57,442 bases of DNA from Ferrovum sp. (GTDB lineage: Bacteria > Pseudomonadota > Gammaproteobacteria > Burkholderiales > Ferrovaceae), in NCBI GenBank assembly GCA_019456405.1, contig WJXM01000019.1, positions 1 to 57,442 of the forward strand, in the 5' to 3' direction. The position numbers and the translations under genes were made by a program. Below, one piece after another: positions 33,364-43,872 of the stretch (position 1 is its first letter; every line of letters begins with the position of its first letter). The notes under the pieces are model-generated. The model did no database searches and was not told the DNA's origin. It saw nothing but the letters and a program-made list of their open reading frames with translations.

Positions 33364-34154
33364 GAAAGGTCTCCGGGTTCCTTGTTTGCCTTGCGATAAC
33401 GGTGGGAAAACGTACCGTCGTACAGTTTAGAACGTTTGATCTCGGCCCACCCCCGGGCACCCAGGGTGGGACTGACGATGATCATGGCCTGACTACCGAT
33501 TTTTTCCCGCCGGCACCGCTCACGAATGTCAGCCAGTGTCCCCCGCACGATCTTTTCTTCACCCGGCCAACTGGCTTTTTGTACCACCAGCACCGGACTG
33601 TCTTCCGCCCATCCCGCTGCGCGCAAGGCACGCTGGATCTCGGGGAAAAGCGTGATGGAAAGAAAGAGGCATAAGGTACAATGATGCGCGGCCAGGGACT
33701 CCAGGTCTTCTCCGGGAGGCATCGGCGTACGCCCCGCCACCCGGGTCAAAATCACGGTCTGGGTCACCTCCGGCAATGTCAAGGTCTCCCCTGCCGCAGC
33801 TGCGGCAGCCAACGCAGAAGAAACACCGGGCACCACCGACCACTCGACCTGGGCTTCGTCCAACGCCCGCACCATCTCCACCAATGCGCCATAGAGCCCA
33901 GGGTCTCCCGTCTGAAGGCGAATCACGGTGGCATGGCGAGCCGCCCGTTCGATCAACCAGGCCGTGATTTCCTCCAGAGTCATGTCCTTGGAGTCCAGAA
34001 TTTCACAGTAACTGGGCGCATGACAGGTGGCTGCTCTATCCACCAAAGATCCTGCATACAGGATGGCGCCTGCCTGCTGTAGCAACTTCACACCCCTGAC
34101 GGTCAGAAGCTCTGGATCCCCAGGACCCGCACCAACGAACCATACCTTACCCAC
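33360..34154 (-). CDS. cbiF: Precorrin-4/cobalt-precorrin-4 C11-methyltransferase
   Basis: 264 residues from a GTG at 34154. Starts KVWFVGAGPGDPELLTVRG, then ILYAGSLVD, LQTGDPGLYGAL, VVPGVSSALAAAAAAGE.LTLPEVTQTVI.TR..GRTPMP, all hallmarks of CbiF/CobM. It adds the C11 methyl group. 56 bp separate it from cbiM upstream. The last about 15 residues are a basic tail. Confidence 0.95.
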   Translation of the reverse strand: MGKVWFVGAGPGDPELLTVRGVKLLQQAGAILYAGSLVDRAATCHAPSYCEILDSKDMTLEEITAWLIERAARHATVIRLQTGDPGLYGALVEMVRALDEAQVEWSVVPGVSSALAAAAAAGETLTLPEVTQTVILTRVAGRTPMPPGEDLESLAAHHCTLCLFLSITLFPEIQRALRAAGWAEDSPVLVVQKASWPGEEKIVRGTLADIRERCRREKIGSQAMIIVSPTLGARGWAEIKRSKLYDGTFSHRYRKANKEPGDLS

Positions 34155-34210
34155 CTTGGGATCCCTGACCTTGCCTGAAATGATTCAATGATCCGGACAA
34201 TGCCCAATAC

Positions 34211-34849
34211 TCAGCGTACGAGGGCTTCAACACGGTACTCGAGACAGTGGCGGGCAAGTGGGGAGTCCCGATGGCCTTTGAAAGCAACCAACAGTGTCCA
34301 GGTAAATACCGGTTCGATCATGACCAACACCAGGTACGAGGCCGCAAAGGTAGCCCAGGCCGAAAGTGGCGTAGGAATCTCGCTGAGTGATAGCCAAAAC
34401 CCGACCATCAAGGTCACGCCACTGTAATAAAATGCATCAAGTTTGAGGATGGTTTTGATGTCGGCTGTTTTCAAACGATGTCCCACCGTACCATGCAACA
34501 GTACCAGAGGTATGGCCAGCGATAGGGTATTCACCCCCAAATGCACGAGATCCGTGGGAACGAACAGAAGCCCCTGCAGCAGCAGACCCAGACCGAAGCC
34601 CAATAAAGTCGGCACGAAGCCAAAAATGAGGTAGATGGGCATGGCCCCGACGAAATGTAACTCCGACGGTCCGACCGGAAGGTGATACATCTGCATGAAC
34701 AGGGTGAAAAAAACTGTAGCGATGGCGGTACGAATCACCAGCGAAGGCTGGCGTAGCAGAGCAAGACTCTGGCTCCCCAAAATGCCAAGCGCAGTCACAT
34801 TCGCCACAGCGATTTTGGCAGAAGAAATATAACCTGGTTCGATATGCAT
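34211..34849 (-). CDS. cbiM: CbiM-like cobalt ECF transporter component
   Basis: 212 residues from ATG at 34849. It starts MHIEPGYIS; in CbiM the N-terminal Met-His segment enters the protein and helps hold Co(II). Six to seven hydrophobic spans follow, with PVGPSELHFVGA and LGVNTLSLAIPLVLLHG as family signatures. CbiM normally works with CbiN and the CbiQ/CbiO energy module; none is encoded nearby, so it either borrows a module from elsewhere or works alone. It is the first gene behind the cobalamin riboswitch, which agrees with cobalt supply. Confidence 0.87.
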   Translation of the reverse strand: MHIEPGYISSAKIAVANVTALGILGSQSLALLRQPSLVIRTAIATVFFTLFMQMYHLPVGPSELHFVGAMPIYLIFGFVPTLLGFGLGLLLQGLLFVPTDLVHLGVNTLSLAIPLVLLHGTVGHRLKTADIKTILKLDAFYYSGVTLMVGFWLSLSEIPTPLSAWATFAASYLVLVMIEPVFTWTLLVAFKGHRDSPLARHCLEYRVEALVR

Positions 34850-34984
34850 GACGGATCCCTTTATGATCAAGACAGTAAGGGAGTGGGCAGGAATATCACA
34901 CAACCGGGAACACCCGATCTTCAAGCCTTCGCAGAGAACCCAGCCTCCGCCCGGCCCGTTACCGCCCACACCCCGTGGCTACAA

Positions 34985-35195
34985 CACTTCTATGGATACA
35001 GGCCGGTCTTCTGGCTTACCTTCAACGAAGCGCCCACCTTCCCACGCCTTCAACGACGCAGTGGCTCTCGGGGACTTCTCAGGATCACAGCAGCGGGGGC
35101 TACGCCGGAATCATGCGAGGCTACCCGCATTCACCGAACTTCCCGTTTCACCCCTGAGCGCGACAAGCGCGCACAGGGGCACCTGTATCAATGCG
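34985..35195 (-). promoter_or_regulatory. Cobalamin riboswitch
   Basis: Read leftward, the 5' leader of cbiM shows ACAGGTGCCCC, the GGTGAAACGGGAA segment, GCTGTGATC near the central junction, GCCACTG, a GGGAAGGTGGGCG arm and the B12 box GCCAGAAGACCGGCCTG (about 34996-35014). This is the conserved adenosylcobalamin riboswitch order. About 140 bp separate it from the cbiM start. High B12 should switch off the eleven genes downstream. Confidence 0.92.
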
Positions 35196-35198
35196 TAC

Positions 35199-35204
35199 AG
35201 TATA
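35199..35204 (-). promoter_or_regulatory. -10 box for the cobalamin operon
   Basis: Leftward TATACT just before the riboswitch start; no good -35 box was seen. The position fits the 5' end of the riboswitch RNA. Confidence 0.4.
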
Positions 35205-35302
35205 AACCATTCACCAGGAACTTCGTGACTTTCGAAGGATTTGATACAACTGGCGCACTCGGATTCTGCGATCATGGCAGGTGATTATTTGGGGAGAAAT
35301 AG

Positions 35303-36208
35303 ATGAAGAAATGGATCATTCCATGGACGGGTGCGCTGTTGCTCTGTCCTTCCTGGTTATGGGCTTGTACCGGGAATTGTGGGGATCAATGGGCGGTGTT
35401 GACCCCGCGCGGCACGATTGCCGGCCAGGAAAAAACCCTGATTTTGACAGCCCTGGGTCTGATGCTGCTGGTGGTGGTTCCCGTCATTCTCATGACCTTC
35501 ATGTTTGCCTGGAAATACCGCGCGTCCAACCCACGGGCGGACTACGATCCTGACTGGGATCATTCCACCCTCATCGAGTGGGTGGTCTGGACCATCCCGA
35601 CCTTGATCGTTGCCGTGCTGGGATACCTCGTCTGGACCTCCTCTCATACCTTGAGCCCCTATCGACCCATTGCTTCAAGCCAACCCCCGCTCGAAGTGCA
35701 AGTGGTGGCCATGGACTGGAAATGGTTATTCATTTACCCCGAGTGGCATATTGCCACCGTCAATCGACTGGTCATTCCCGCCGGCGTTCCCGTCCATTTC
35801 AGCCTGACGTCCAATGCGGTGATGAGTTCTTTTTTCATCCCGCAACTGGGCGGACAGATCTATGCCATGGCCGGAATGAAAACTCACCTGCATCTGATCG
35901 CTGACCGACCCGGCGTCTTTCAGGGTTACAACACCCAGTTCAGTGGGCAGGGTTTTTCCGGTATGACATTTGAAACCGTGGCAACTTCCGGAGAGGCTTT
36001 TCGTCAATGGGTTCATCAGGTCGAAACCGGAGGTCAAGTACTCGATCGCGCCACCTTCGCCACCCTGGAAAAACCCTCCATCAACGAGGCACCCCGCCTC
36101 TATTCCCTGGCGCTACCGGACCTTTTCGACAGCATCCTGTCCAATGACACCACACTCAGGACGATGACGTCTCATTCCCCTGTCCCCATGACAGCCATCG
36201 AGGACTAA
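35303..36208 (+). CDS. cyoA: Quinol oxidase subunit II
   Basis: 301 residues. A signal with lipobox-like LWAC (Cys22) and two membrane spans (about 46-70 and 90-110) precede a periplasmic cupredoxin domain. The usual CuA cysteines are absent ([17 protein letters not shown]...[14 protein letters not shown]), as in CyoA, so electrons come from quinol and not cytochrome c. WKWLFIYPE is conserved. RBS GGGGAG lies 8 bp upstream. It opens the cyoABCDE operon, transcribed away from the cobalamin riboswitch. Confidence 0.94.
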   Translation: MKKWIIPWTGALLLCPSWLWACTGNCGDQWAVLTPRGTIAGQEKTLILTALGLMLLVVVPVILMTFMFAWKYRASNPRADYDPDWDHSTLIEWVVWTIPTLIVAVLGYLVWTSSHTLSPYRPIASSQPPLEVQVVAMDWKWLFIYPEWHIATVNRLVIPAGVPVHFSLTSNAVMSSFFIPQLGGQIYAMAGMKTHLHLIADRPGVFQGYNTQFSGQGFSGMTFETVATSGEAFRQWVHQVETGGQVLDRATFATLEKPSINEAPRLYSLALPDLFDSILSNDTTLRTMTSHSPVPMTAIED

Positions 36209-36212
36209 CCCC

Positions 36213-38255
36213 GTGGAAGAACTCATTTTCGGTCGTCTGACCCTGCGTGAAATCCCCTATGACAACCCCATCATCATGGCAACTCTGGGCGGGTCCACCA
36301 TGCTCCTGTTGTGCATTGCATTCCTGATCTGGTACCACGGCAAATGGTCCTACTTGTGGAAGGAATGGTTCACCAGCGTCGACCATAAACGGATTGGCAT
36401 CATGTATGTCGTACTGGCCCTGGTCATGCTCCTGCGTGGTTTTGCCGATGCGCTTCTGATGCGTACCCAGCAGGCCCTGGCCGAAGGCAGTGCACAGGGC
36501 TATCTGCCCCCGGACCATTACAACCAGATCTTCAGCGCCCATGGAACGATCATGATCATTTTCGTCGCCATGCCTTTTTTCATTGGCCTGATGAATATCA
36601 TCGTCCCATTGCAGATCGGAGCCCGGGACGTAGCCTATCCGTTCCTCAACTCGGTGAGTTTCTGGTTGACTGCCTCCAGCGCGGCTCTGGTCATGCTCTC
36701 CCTGGGACTGGGCAATTTTTCTCACGCGGGCTGGTCAGGATACCCGCCCCTCTCGGAAAAAAATTATAGTCCGGGACCGGGCGTGGACTACTGGATCTGG
36801 GGCTTGCAACTGGGAGGGGTGGGAACCCTCATGACCGGCATCAACTTCTTTGTGACGATCCTGCGCCTGCGCGCACCCGGCATGACACTCATGAAAATGC
36901 CGATCTTCTCCTGGACCATCCTGGTCACCAATGTACTCATCATGCTGGCCTTCCCTGCCCTTACGGTGGTTCTTGCCCTGCTGGCCCTGGACCGCTACAC
37001 GGGAATGCATTTCTTCACCAACCATGGGGGAGGAAACTTGATGATGTTCACCAATCTGTTCTGGATCTGGGGACATCCTGAAGTGTACATCGTGATCCTG
37101 CCTGCCTTTGGCATCTATTCGGAAGTGGTCGCCACCTTTTCCAAAAAGCGGCTCTTTGGTTATACCTCCATGGTCTATGCTTCCGTCGCCATTGCCACGC
37201 TTTCCTTCATGGTCTGGTTGCACCATTTCTTCACCATGGGGGCAGGAGCCAACGTCAACGCCTTCTTTGGCATTGCCACCATGGTCATCGCCATTCCCAC
37301 GGGGGTCAAGGTATTCAACTGGCTCTTCACTTTCTACCGGGGGCGAATCGAATTCACTACGCCCGTGCTGTGGACCCTGGGCTTCATCGTCACTTTTTGT
37401 ATCGGTGGCATGACCGGTGTCTTGCTGGCGGTACCCGGTGCCGATTTCGAATTGCACAATTCCGAATTTCTCATTGCCCACTTCCATAACATGCTGATTC
37501 CGGGTGCCCTGTTCGGCTATTTTGCCGGTTATGCCTACTGGTTCCCCAAGGTTTTCGGCTTCAAACTGGATGAAACATGGGGCAAACGGGCCTTCTGGCT
37601 TTGGATCGTCGGTTTCTACCTCGCTTTCATGCCTCTGTACGCCTTGGGCTTCATGGGCATGCCCCGCCGCCTCATCCATTATGACAATTCTCACTGGCAA
37701 CCGTATCTGGTGGTGGCCCTGAGCGGAACCTTGATCATCTTTGGGGGAATTCTGTGCCAAATCCTGCAACTCACTCTCAGCATTCGCAACCGCGCCCAGT
37801 TGCGCGACGAAACCGGGGATCCCTGGGATGGGCGTACCCTGGAGTGGTCCATTCCCTCCCCTCCGCCTGCCTATAATTTTGCCCGGATTCCCCAAATCCA
37901 CACGCGGGATGCTTTCCTCTCCATGAAAAAGCAGGCACACCGCACCGAAGTGGTCGATTATGAAGCCATCCTCCTGCCCCGTTCTTCCAGCCTGGGACCG
38001 TTCATGGGAGGATTGACCTTCGTTCTGGGCTTCTCCCTGGTCTGGTACCTGTGGTGGTCGGCCATCCTTGCCCTGGCGGGCTTGATTGGCTGCGTCGTTG
38101 CCCGCTCCTGGGACGAACATACCGAGGAGGAACTCTCTGCGCAGGAGGTCTGCGCCATCGAGACCTCTTTGCGCCATCCTGGTGCCTCTGTCTCCTTCGC
38201 AGGAAAACCTCCGCCCGTCCAAAACCTCACTTTTGAGAGATCTCCCCTGCCATGA
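36213..38255 (+). CDS. cyoB: Quinol oxidase subunit I (heme-copper catalytic subunit)
   Basis: 680 residues from a GTG 4 bp after cyoA. About 15 spans. Heme and CuB ligands are all visible: [24 protein letters not shown] with the cross-linked His-Tyr, [31 protein letters not shown] matches the quinol-binding segment of E. coli CyoB. The enzyme reduces oxygen to water while pumping protons. The D-channel region [14 protein letters not shown] is also typical. Confidence 0.97.
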   Translation: MEELIFGRLTLREIPYDNPIIMATLGGSTMLLLCIAFLIWYHGKWSYLWKEWFTSVDHKRIGIMYVVLALVMLLRGFADALLMRTQQALAEGSAQGYLPPDHYNQIFSAHGTIMIIFVAMPFFIGLMNIIVPLQIGARDVAYPFLNSVSFWLTASSAALVMLSLGLGNFSHAGWSGYPPLSEKNYSPGPGVDYWIWGLQLGGVGTLMTGINFFVTILRLRAPGMTLMKMPIFSWTILVTNVLIMLAFPALTVVLALLALDRYTGMHFFTNHGGGNLMMFTNLFWIWGHPEVYIVILPAFGIYSEVVATFSKKRLFGYTSMVYASVAIATLSFMVWLHHFFTMGAGANVNAFFGIATMVIAIPTGVKVFNWLFTFYRGRIEFTTPVLWTLGFIVTFCIGGMTGVLLAVPGADFELHNSEFLIAHFHNMLIPGALFGYFAGYAYWFPKVFGFKLDETWGKRAFWLWIVGFYLAFMPLYALGFMGMPRRLIHYDNSHWQPYLVVALSGTLIIFGGILCQILQLTLSIRNRAQLRDETGDPWDGRTLEWSIPSPPPAYNFARIPQIHTRDAFLSMKKQAHRTEVVDYEAILLPRSSSLGPFMGGLTFVLGFSLVWYLWWSAILALAGLIGCVVARSWDEHTEEELSAQEVCAIETSLRHPGASVSFAGKPPPVQNLTFERSPLP

Positions 38256-38869
38256 CCACTGCCCAGCCTCCCCTTGAACTCGCAAATATCGAGCGGGAAC
38301 AGGACCATGATTCGGTGGGTCTTGCGACCTTCGGCTTTTGGCTTTACCTGATGACGGACTGCGTGCTCTTTGCCGCACTCTTTGCCACCTATGCCGTACT
38401 CCATCAGAATTTTGCCGGTGGGCCAACCGGCAAGGATCTATTCGATATTCCCTATGTCTTTGTCGAAACCCTATGCCTGCTCCTGTCCAGCACTTCTGCC
38501 GGCTTGGCTCTGTTGGCCATGCAACGCCTGGATCGTACTCGCCTGCTTTACTGGTTGGGGTTGACCGTTCTGTTGGGCATGGGTTTCATCGGAATGGAAC
38601 TCCATGAATTCATCCGCCTCGTAAACGCAGGGAATGGTCCTCAGCGCAGCGCCTTTCTGTCTGCTTTCTTCACTCTGGTGGGGACCCATGGACTGCACGT
38701 CACCGTCGGTCTGATCTGGATGACCAACATGATCCTGCAAATAGGATTCCGGGGAATCACTTTTCCAATCCAGTCACGCCTGATCCGCCTCAGCCTGTTC
38801 TGGCATTTTCTTGACCTGATCTGGATTGGTGTCTTTACCCTCGTTTATCTCATGGGAGTACGCTCTTGA
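38252..38869 (+). CDS. cyoC: Quinol oxidase subunit III
   Basis: 205 residues with five membrane spans; overlaps cyoB by ATGA. Signatures: [69 protein letters not shown]. It is the COX3-type subunit that stabilises the catalytic core of the bo3 oxidase. Confidence 0.96.
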   Translation: MTTAQPPLELANIEREQDHDSVGLATFGFWLYLMTDCVLFAALFATYAVLHQNFAGGPTGKDLFDIPYVFVETLCLLLSSTSAGLALLAMQRLDRTRLLYWLGLTVLLGMGFIGMELHEFIRLVNAGNGPQRSAFLSAFFTLVGTHGLHVTVGLIWMTNMILQIGFRGITFPIQSRLIRLSLFWHFLDLIWIGVFTLVYLMGVRS

Positions 38870-39195
38870 AAACTTCCGCCGCCCATCACGGCTCCCTGCG
38901 CTCCTATCTTGGGGGATTTGCCTCCTCTCTGTTCCTGACCCTGGCCTCTTTCGGGCTGGTTCTCTATGGCCCCCCCCTGGAACCTTCGTTCCTGTTCGGA
39001 ATGCTCGCGCTCCTGGCTATTCTCCAGATCATCGTGCAGATTTATTTTTTCCTGCATGTCGATACCTCCTCCGAACAACTCTGGCACCTTCTTCCCCTCC
39101 TCTATACCCTCCTCATCGTCATCCTGCTGGTGGGCGGCACGCTGTGGATCATGCATAACGCCAATCTGCACATGATGTCGGGGATGGACCCCTAG
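38866..39195 (+). CDS. cyoD: Quinol oxidase subunit IV
   Basis: 109 residues from a TTG overlapping the cyoC stop. Three spans; SYLGGFASSLFLTLASFGLVL and QIIVQIYFFLHVD are typical of CyoD. It helps assembly of the oxidase. Confidence 0.94.
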   Translation: MKTSAAHHGSLRSYLGGFASSLFLTLASFGLVLYGPPLEPSFLFGMLALLAILQIIVQIYFFLHVDTSSEQLWHLLPLLYTLLIVILLVGGTLWIMHNANLHMMSGMDP

Positions 39196-39197
39196 GG

Positions 39198-40097
39198 ATG
39201 AACACCCTCGCGTTCAAAGTTTCCCCATCCAGCCGGGATCTCTTGTCCCTGATCAAACCAGGCATCGTGCTGGCCAACCTGGTTTCCGTAGCCGGGGGAT
39301 TTGGTTTGGCCGCTCGAGGACAAGTCGCCTGGTCCCTGCTCGATGCCACTCTCTGGGGTGCTGCCCTGATCCTCAGCGCTGGCTGCGTCTTCAACAACCT
39401 CGTCGACCGGGATATCGACTCCTTCATGCAACGTACCCGACGGCGTCCTCTGGCGCAGGGGCGAATCACCCCCACTCAAGCCCTGGCCTGGGGCACCCTG
39501 TTGTTGGGTAGCGGTACCTGGGTGTTGGGATGCCATACCAACCTCCTGACCCTGGCCGTTTCTCTGACCGGCATTTTCGTCTACGTCGGTTTGTACAGCC
39601 TGTATTTCAAACGTCATTCCTGGCTGGGGGTCTGGGTCGGCAGCATCGCTGGCGCCATTCCTCCCTTGATGGGCTACACGGCGGTCACCCACCACTTGGG
39701 GCCGGGGGCCTGGTGCCTGTTTCTGATCTTCTTCCTGTGGCAAATTCCCCACGCTCATGCCATCGCTCTCCTGCACCTCGAAGATTATCGCCGGGCCGGA
39801 CTCCGTCTCTTGCCCCTCACGCATGGGGAAAAAGTGGTGCGCCAACGCATGCCCTATTACATCGGGGCCTTCCTGCTGGCTTCCCTGCTGCCCTTTTTCT
39901 ACGGGCTGTCTGGACCCACCTATCTGCTCGTAATGCTGACGGTGGGAGGAGGTTGGCTGGGACTCACCTGGAAAACCCGTCATCACCCCCACCTGAAATC
40001 CTGGGCTCGGGGTCATTTTCTGTTTTCGATTCTGGCCATCATGATCCTCAACTTCATGCTGGTGCTGGATTCGACCCCCCTGTTCCGGGGCTCTTGA
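39198..40097 (+). CDS. cyoE: Protoheme IX farnesyltransferase (heme O synthase)
   Basis: 299 residues, nine spans, starting 2 bp after cyoD. The UbiA-type motifs are present: NNLVDRDIDSFMQRTRRRPLAQGRI (N-x3-DxxxD) and the second region YSLYFKRHSWLGVWVGSIAGAIPPLMGY. It attaches a farnesyl group to protoheme to form heme O for the oxidase. It ends the cyo operon. Confidence 0.96.
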   Translation: MNTLAFKVSPSSRDLLSLIKPGIVLANLVSVAGGFGLAARGQVAWSLLDATLWGAALILSAGCVFNNLVDRDIDSFMQRTRRRPLAQGRITPTQALAWGTLLLGSGTWVLGCHTNLLTLAVSLTGIFVYVGLYSLYFKRHSWLGVWVGSIAGAIPPLMGYTAVTHHLGPGAWCLFLIFFLWQIPHAHAIALLHLEDYRRAGLRLLPLTHGEKVVRQRMPYYIGAFLLASLLPFFYGLSGPTYLLVMLTVGGGWLGLTWKTRHHPHLKSWARGHFLFSILAIMILNFMLVLDSTPLFRGS

Positions 40098-40222
40098 GCA
40101 TCATGCGCCCGGAACCGCCTTCCGGTGAGGAGTCCCGTCAAATCTGTCACAGAATGAAACACTTCTGCTGAAGTGTCAGGATTACCATGAGGGCCGCTCC
40201 CCCTATCGACAAGAGGTGTTCC

Positions 40223-42688
40223 ATGGCAAAACGTGCTTCGACTCCGCCCCTTCCCCATGATCGACCCGGACTGGACAAAGTATCGCTCCAGCGCAGCATT
40301 TCCAACCACTTGCTCTTTACCGTCGGCAAGACCCGGGACAAAGCTTCTCCCCATGATTGGTTCATGGCCGTTGCTCATACCGTTCGCGACTGCATGACAG
40401 AAAACTGGATTCAAACCCAGGAGCGGTTTCACCAGCACGAAGGGAAACGGGTCTATTATCTCTCCCTCGAGTTTCTCCTCGGCCGGATGTTGGTCAATAG
40501 CCTCTACAATCTGGGGCTGCTCGACACCTGTCGGGAATCCCTGTCCGATCTGGGGGTGGACTTCGAATCGATCCGCGCCGTGGAAGAGGACGCGGGCTTG
40601 GGCAATGGGGGGTTGGGACGTCTGGCCGCCTGTTTCATGGATTCTCTGGCCACTCTGAACTATTCGGCCTGTGGTTATGGCATTCGCTATGAATATGGCA
40701 TGTTCCATCAGGACATCGAAAATGGTGAGCAGATCGAGCGTCCGGACAGTTGGTTGCGTTTTGGCAACCCCTGGGAATTCCGCCGCCCCGAAGTGAGTTA
40801 TGAAATTCACTTCGGCGGAACGGTCACCCATTACCGCGAAGAAGACGGTATCGCCCGCTATCATTGGGTAGACACCGAGGTCGTCCTCGCCCTGGCCTAT
40901 GATATTCCCGTACCCGGACACGCCACCCCGACCACCAACAGTTTGCGCTTGTGGTCAGCCAAAGGTACCCATGAATTCGATCTGCGCTATTTCAATGAAG
41001 GCGATTACATGGAGGCCGTCGCCAACAAAAACGACTCCGAAAATCTTTCCATGGTCTTGTATCCCGATGATTCCAGCATGGAAGGGCGTATGTTGCGTCT
41101 CAAGCAACAATACTTTTTTGTCAGTGCCTCCCTGCAGGACATCGTGCAGCGTCATTTGAACCATCATCCAGACCTGAGCGGACTGGCTGACAAGGTAGCC
41201 ATCCAACTCAACGATACCCACCCCAGTTTGTGCATCCCGGAACTGATGCGTCTGTTGCTGGACGTGCATCACTGGGATTGGGATTCGGCCTGGAGCCTCA
41301 CGACCCGCCTGTTTTCCTATACCAACCACACCATCATGCCCGAAGCGCTGGAAACATGGAGCGTCGACTTGATGGAAAAGTTACTGCCTCGCCATCTGCA
41401 ACTGGTTTACGAAATCAACCACCGCCTGCTCGAAGAGGTACGCCACCGTCACCCCGGCGACCCCAGTGTGCTGCAACGTCTTTCGCTCATCGATGAAACT
41501 GGCGGACGGCGTATTCGCATGGCCCATCTCTCCATCGTCGGAAGCCATCATGTCAACGGAGTCGCTCAATTACACACCCAGTTACTCAAGACCACAACCT
41601 TTGCCGAATTCGATGCCCTCTATCCGGGCAAGATTCTCAATGTCACCAATGGGATCACCCCACGGCGCTGGCTCAATGAAGCCAATTTCCGTCTTTCATC
41701 CCTGCTTTCGGAAACTCTGGGAGAAGCCTGGAAAAACGATCTGTCCAAACTTTCGGCTCTGTCCCACCGGGCCGACGATGAAACATTCCAGCGTCGTTTT
41801 CGCACGGTGAAACAAGCCAATAAGCAGGCCCTGGCTGCGTATCTGCTTCAGCGCCATGGCATGACACTCGATCCGGATACCCTGTTTGACGTACAAGTCA
41901 AACGAATTCACGAATACAAACGACAACTGCTCAATGTACTGGGGGTCATCACCCGCTATAACCGCTTGCGTTCGGGACAGGCTGATCACATGGTTCCCCG
42001 CACCGTCATCTTCAGCGGCAAGGCAGCCCCCGGCTACGCCGCAGCCAAGCGCATCATCGCCCTGATCCATGCCGTGGCCGAAGTCATCAATAACGACCCT
42101 CTGGTCCATGACCGGCTCAAGGTCGTCTTCATTCCCAACTACAACGTCACCATCGCCCTGCGTCTCATTCCTGCGGCCGAACTGTCGGAACAGATTTCCA
42201 CCGCCGGTACCGAAGCCTCGGGAACGGGCAACATGAAACTGGCCCTCAATGGCGCGCTCACCCTGGGGACCCTGGACGGAGCCAATATCGAGATTGGACA
42301 AGCCGTAGGATGGGACAACTTCTTCGTGTTCGGTGAAACTGCCGAACAGATCGCCCAACTTCAAAAAAGCGGTTACCACCCGCAGGAATTAGTCCATACC
42401 CACGAGGAGTTGCGTCAGGTACTGGACATGATCGCCCAAGGATTTTTTTCGCCGGATCAGCCCAATCGCTTCGCCCCCATCGTGGAAGAACTCACCACCC
42501 GCGACCGCTTCTTCCTTCTGGCGGATTACGAAGCCTACATTGCTGCCCAGGAACGGGTGGATGATGTCTACCGCAATCCCACGGAATGGACGCGGCGTTC
42601 CATTCTCAATGTCGCCCACATGGGCGTTTTCTCCAGCGACCGGTGTATTCAGGAATATGCCAGGAATATCTGGCATCTGAACGACTGA
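40223..42688 (+). CDS. glgP: Glycogen/starch/alpha-glucan phosphorylase
   Basis: 821 residues from ATG at 40223 (AGAGG 6-8 bp upstream; an ATG at 40187 is less well placed). Family segments: KRVYYLSLEFLLGRML, GNGGLGRLAACFMDSLATL, QLNDTHPSLCIPELMR, VTNGITPRRWL, QVKRIHEYKRQLLN, and the PLP-lysine region EASGTGNMKLALNGALTLGT. It releases glucose-1-phosphate from glycogen in the cytoplasm. It stands alone, with no other glycogen gene in the window. Confidence 0.96.
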   Translation: MAKRASTPPLPHDRPGLDKVSLQRSISNHLLFTVGKTRDKASPHDWFMAVAHTVRDCMTENWIQTQERFHQHEGKRVYYLSLEFLLGRMLVNSLYNLGLLDTCRESLSDLGVDFESIRAVEEDAGLGNGGLGRLAACFMDSLATLNYSACGYGIRYEYGMFHQDIENGEQIERPDSWLRFGNPWEFRRPEVSYEIHFGGTVTHYREEDGIARYHWVDTEVVLALAYDIPVPGHATPTTNSLRLWSAKGTHEFDLRYFNEGDYMEAVANKNDSENLSMVLYPDDSSMEGRMLRLKQQYFFVSASLQDIVQRHLNHHPDLSGLADKVAIQLNDTHPSLCIPELMRLLLDVHHWDWDSAWSLTTRLFSYTNHTIMPEALETWSVDLMEKLLPRHLQLVYEINHRLLEEVRHRHPGDPSVLQRLSLIDETGGRRIRMAHLSIVGSHHVNGVAQLHTQLLKTTTFAEFDALYPGKILNVTNGITPRRWLNEANFRLSSLLSETLGEAWKNDLSKLSALSHRADDETFQRRFRTVKQANKQALAAYLLQRHGMTLDPDTLFDVQVKRIHEYKRQLLNVLGVITRYNRLRSGQADHMVPRTVIFSGKAAPGYAAAKRIIALIHAVAEVINNDPLVHDRLKVVFIPNYNVTIALRLIPAAELSEQISTAGTEASGTGNMKLALNGALTLGTLDGANIEIGQAVGWDNFFVFGETAEQIAQLQKSGYHPQELVHTHEELRQVLDMIAQGFFSPDQPNRFAPIVEELTTRDRFFLLADYEAYIAAQERVDDVYRNPTEWTRRSILNVAHMGVFSSDRCIQEYARNIWHLND

Positions 42689-42705
42689 ACCATCACCCCG
42701 CCGAA

Positions 42706-43872
42706 TCAGGCGGGATCGTGAAAGCGCTTTTTACGCGGAAGAGGCAGATGGGCGACGATGTCGGCCATCAACTCTCCCGAGTGACCTGATCCATAGATCT
42801 GGCTCCCGGCATAACTCTGTTGCAACTGGTAGGTCAGGGCCTGTGTCATGGCCTGAGGTTTCCAAGGGCTGTCGCGCACATTACTGGCACGTTCCCGCCC
42901 ATTCTGACGCTCGCCCAGATTCACCACCGGCGTACCCAGAAAGGCGCATTCCCGAATCCCCACACTGGAATTACCGATCAAACAGCGCGCTTGACGCAAC
43001 AGACGCAAGAACAGACGCCCCTCCAGATTGGTGATCATTCCCATGGGCGCATGAGGGTGATCGAGTCGAAAATCGGTCACCGCTCGGGAGGTGGCTTCCG
43101 ATCCCGCATCGCTGTTGGGATTGAAGACCACAAAAGGCAAACCGCTGGCATTGACCACATGCAGGGTCATCATCATGTGACGATAACTGGACTCATGCTC
43201 CGTGGTATCCGCATGCTGCAGTACCATGATGAATTCGCTCTCGAGATCAAAATGATCCAGCCCCTCCTGTCCGACCAACGCCAGCGCCAGATCATCCAGA
43301 GAGATCTGGCAAGCCTCCCGTGCCAGATCGATGGAAGGACACCCGGTCACATAGATGCTGTCCGGGTGTTCCCCCATGCGCATGAGGCGCGCCGCCGCCT
43401 GGGCATTGGCCACCAGATGAATATCGGACAACTTGGTCACGGCATGTCGTACCCGCTCATCGATATTTCCTGTGATTTCTCCGCCTTGCACATGGATCAG
43501 AGGAATCCCCAAATAGGAAGTGGCCACCGCCGTACCCAGAGTTTCATAGCGGTCAGCGATGGTGATGACCCAATCCGGACGATGGGCCTCCAGATGGCGC
43601 GTCGTAAACAAAATGGTCTGTGCCGTAGTTTCTGCCATACGTCCAGGCTCATTCCCCAGAACCAGAGTCTCCCCTTCCGCTGCCACATGGAATCCGTCTT
43701 CACGGATCAGGTCGGCCACTCGACCATGCCGGTCCGAGAGTGCGGAACCGGAGCAAAGACAGCGTAAATCGACGCATTCCAATTGATTCAAGGCTTGCAA
43801 GGTGCTGCGGATACGGGAATAACTGGGACGAGCGGTGATGGCGACAAGGATTTTACGGGCAACAGACATCAT
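42706..43872 (-). CDS. UDP-N-acetylglucosamine 2-epimerase, hydrolysing (NeuC-like)
   Basis: 388 residues from ATG at 43872, which lies inside the end of the neuB-like gene. ILVAITARPSYSRIRSTL, ITIADRYETLGTAVATSYLGIPLIHVQGGEITG.IDERVRHAVTKLSDIHLVA, VTGCPSIDL, FNPNSDAG and IGNSSVGIRECAFLGTPVVNLG.RQ.GR match hydrolysing epimerases such as NeuC and LegG/NeuC2. They make ManNAc-type sugars from UDP-GlcNAc, or the legionaminic-acid counterpart. No CMP-sugar synthetase (neuA) is nearby. Confidence 0.92.
   Translation of the reverse strand: MMSVARKILVAITARPSYSRIRSTLQALNQLECVDLRCLCSGSALSDRHGRVADLIREDGFHVAAEGETLVLGNEPGRMAETTAQTILFTTRHLEAHRPDWVITIADRYETLGTAVATSYLGIPLIHVQGGEITGNIDERVRHAVTKLSDIHLVANAQAAARLMRMGEHPDSIYVTGCPSIDLAREACQISLDDLALALVGQEGLDHFDLESEFIMVLQHADTTEHESSYRHMMMTLHVVNASGLPFVVFNPNSDAGSEATSRAVTDFRLDHPHAPMGMITNLEGRLFLRLLRQARCLIGNSSVGIRECAFLGTPVVNLGERQNGRERASNVRDSPWKPQAMTQALTYQLQQSYAGSQIYGSGHSGELMADIVAHLPLPRKKRFHDPA

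Noticed and set aside
36735-38426. Long leftward open frame (563 residues) opposite cyoB
   Set aside because: It is rich in Gly, Asp, His and Gln with no domain, and lies exactly over cyoB, whose heme-copper motifs are all intact. It is a mirror of codon bias.
42697-42714. CCCGCC/GGCGGG hairpin as a terminator between glgP and the neuC-like gene
   Set aside because: It overlaps the neuC-like stop codon and has no T run on either strand; it may fold, but terminator function is not supported.
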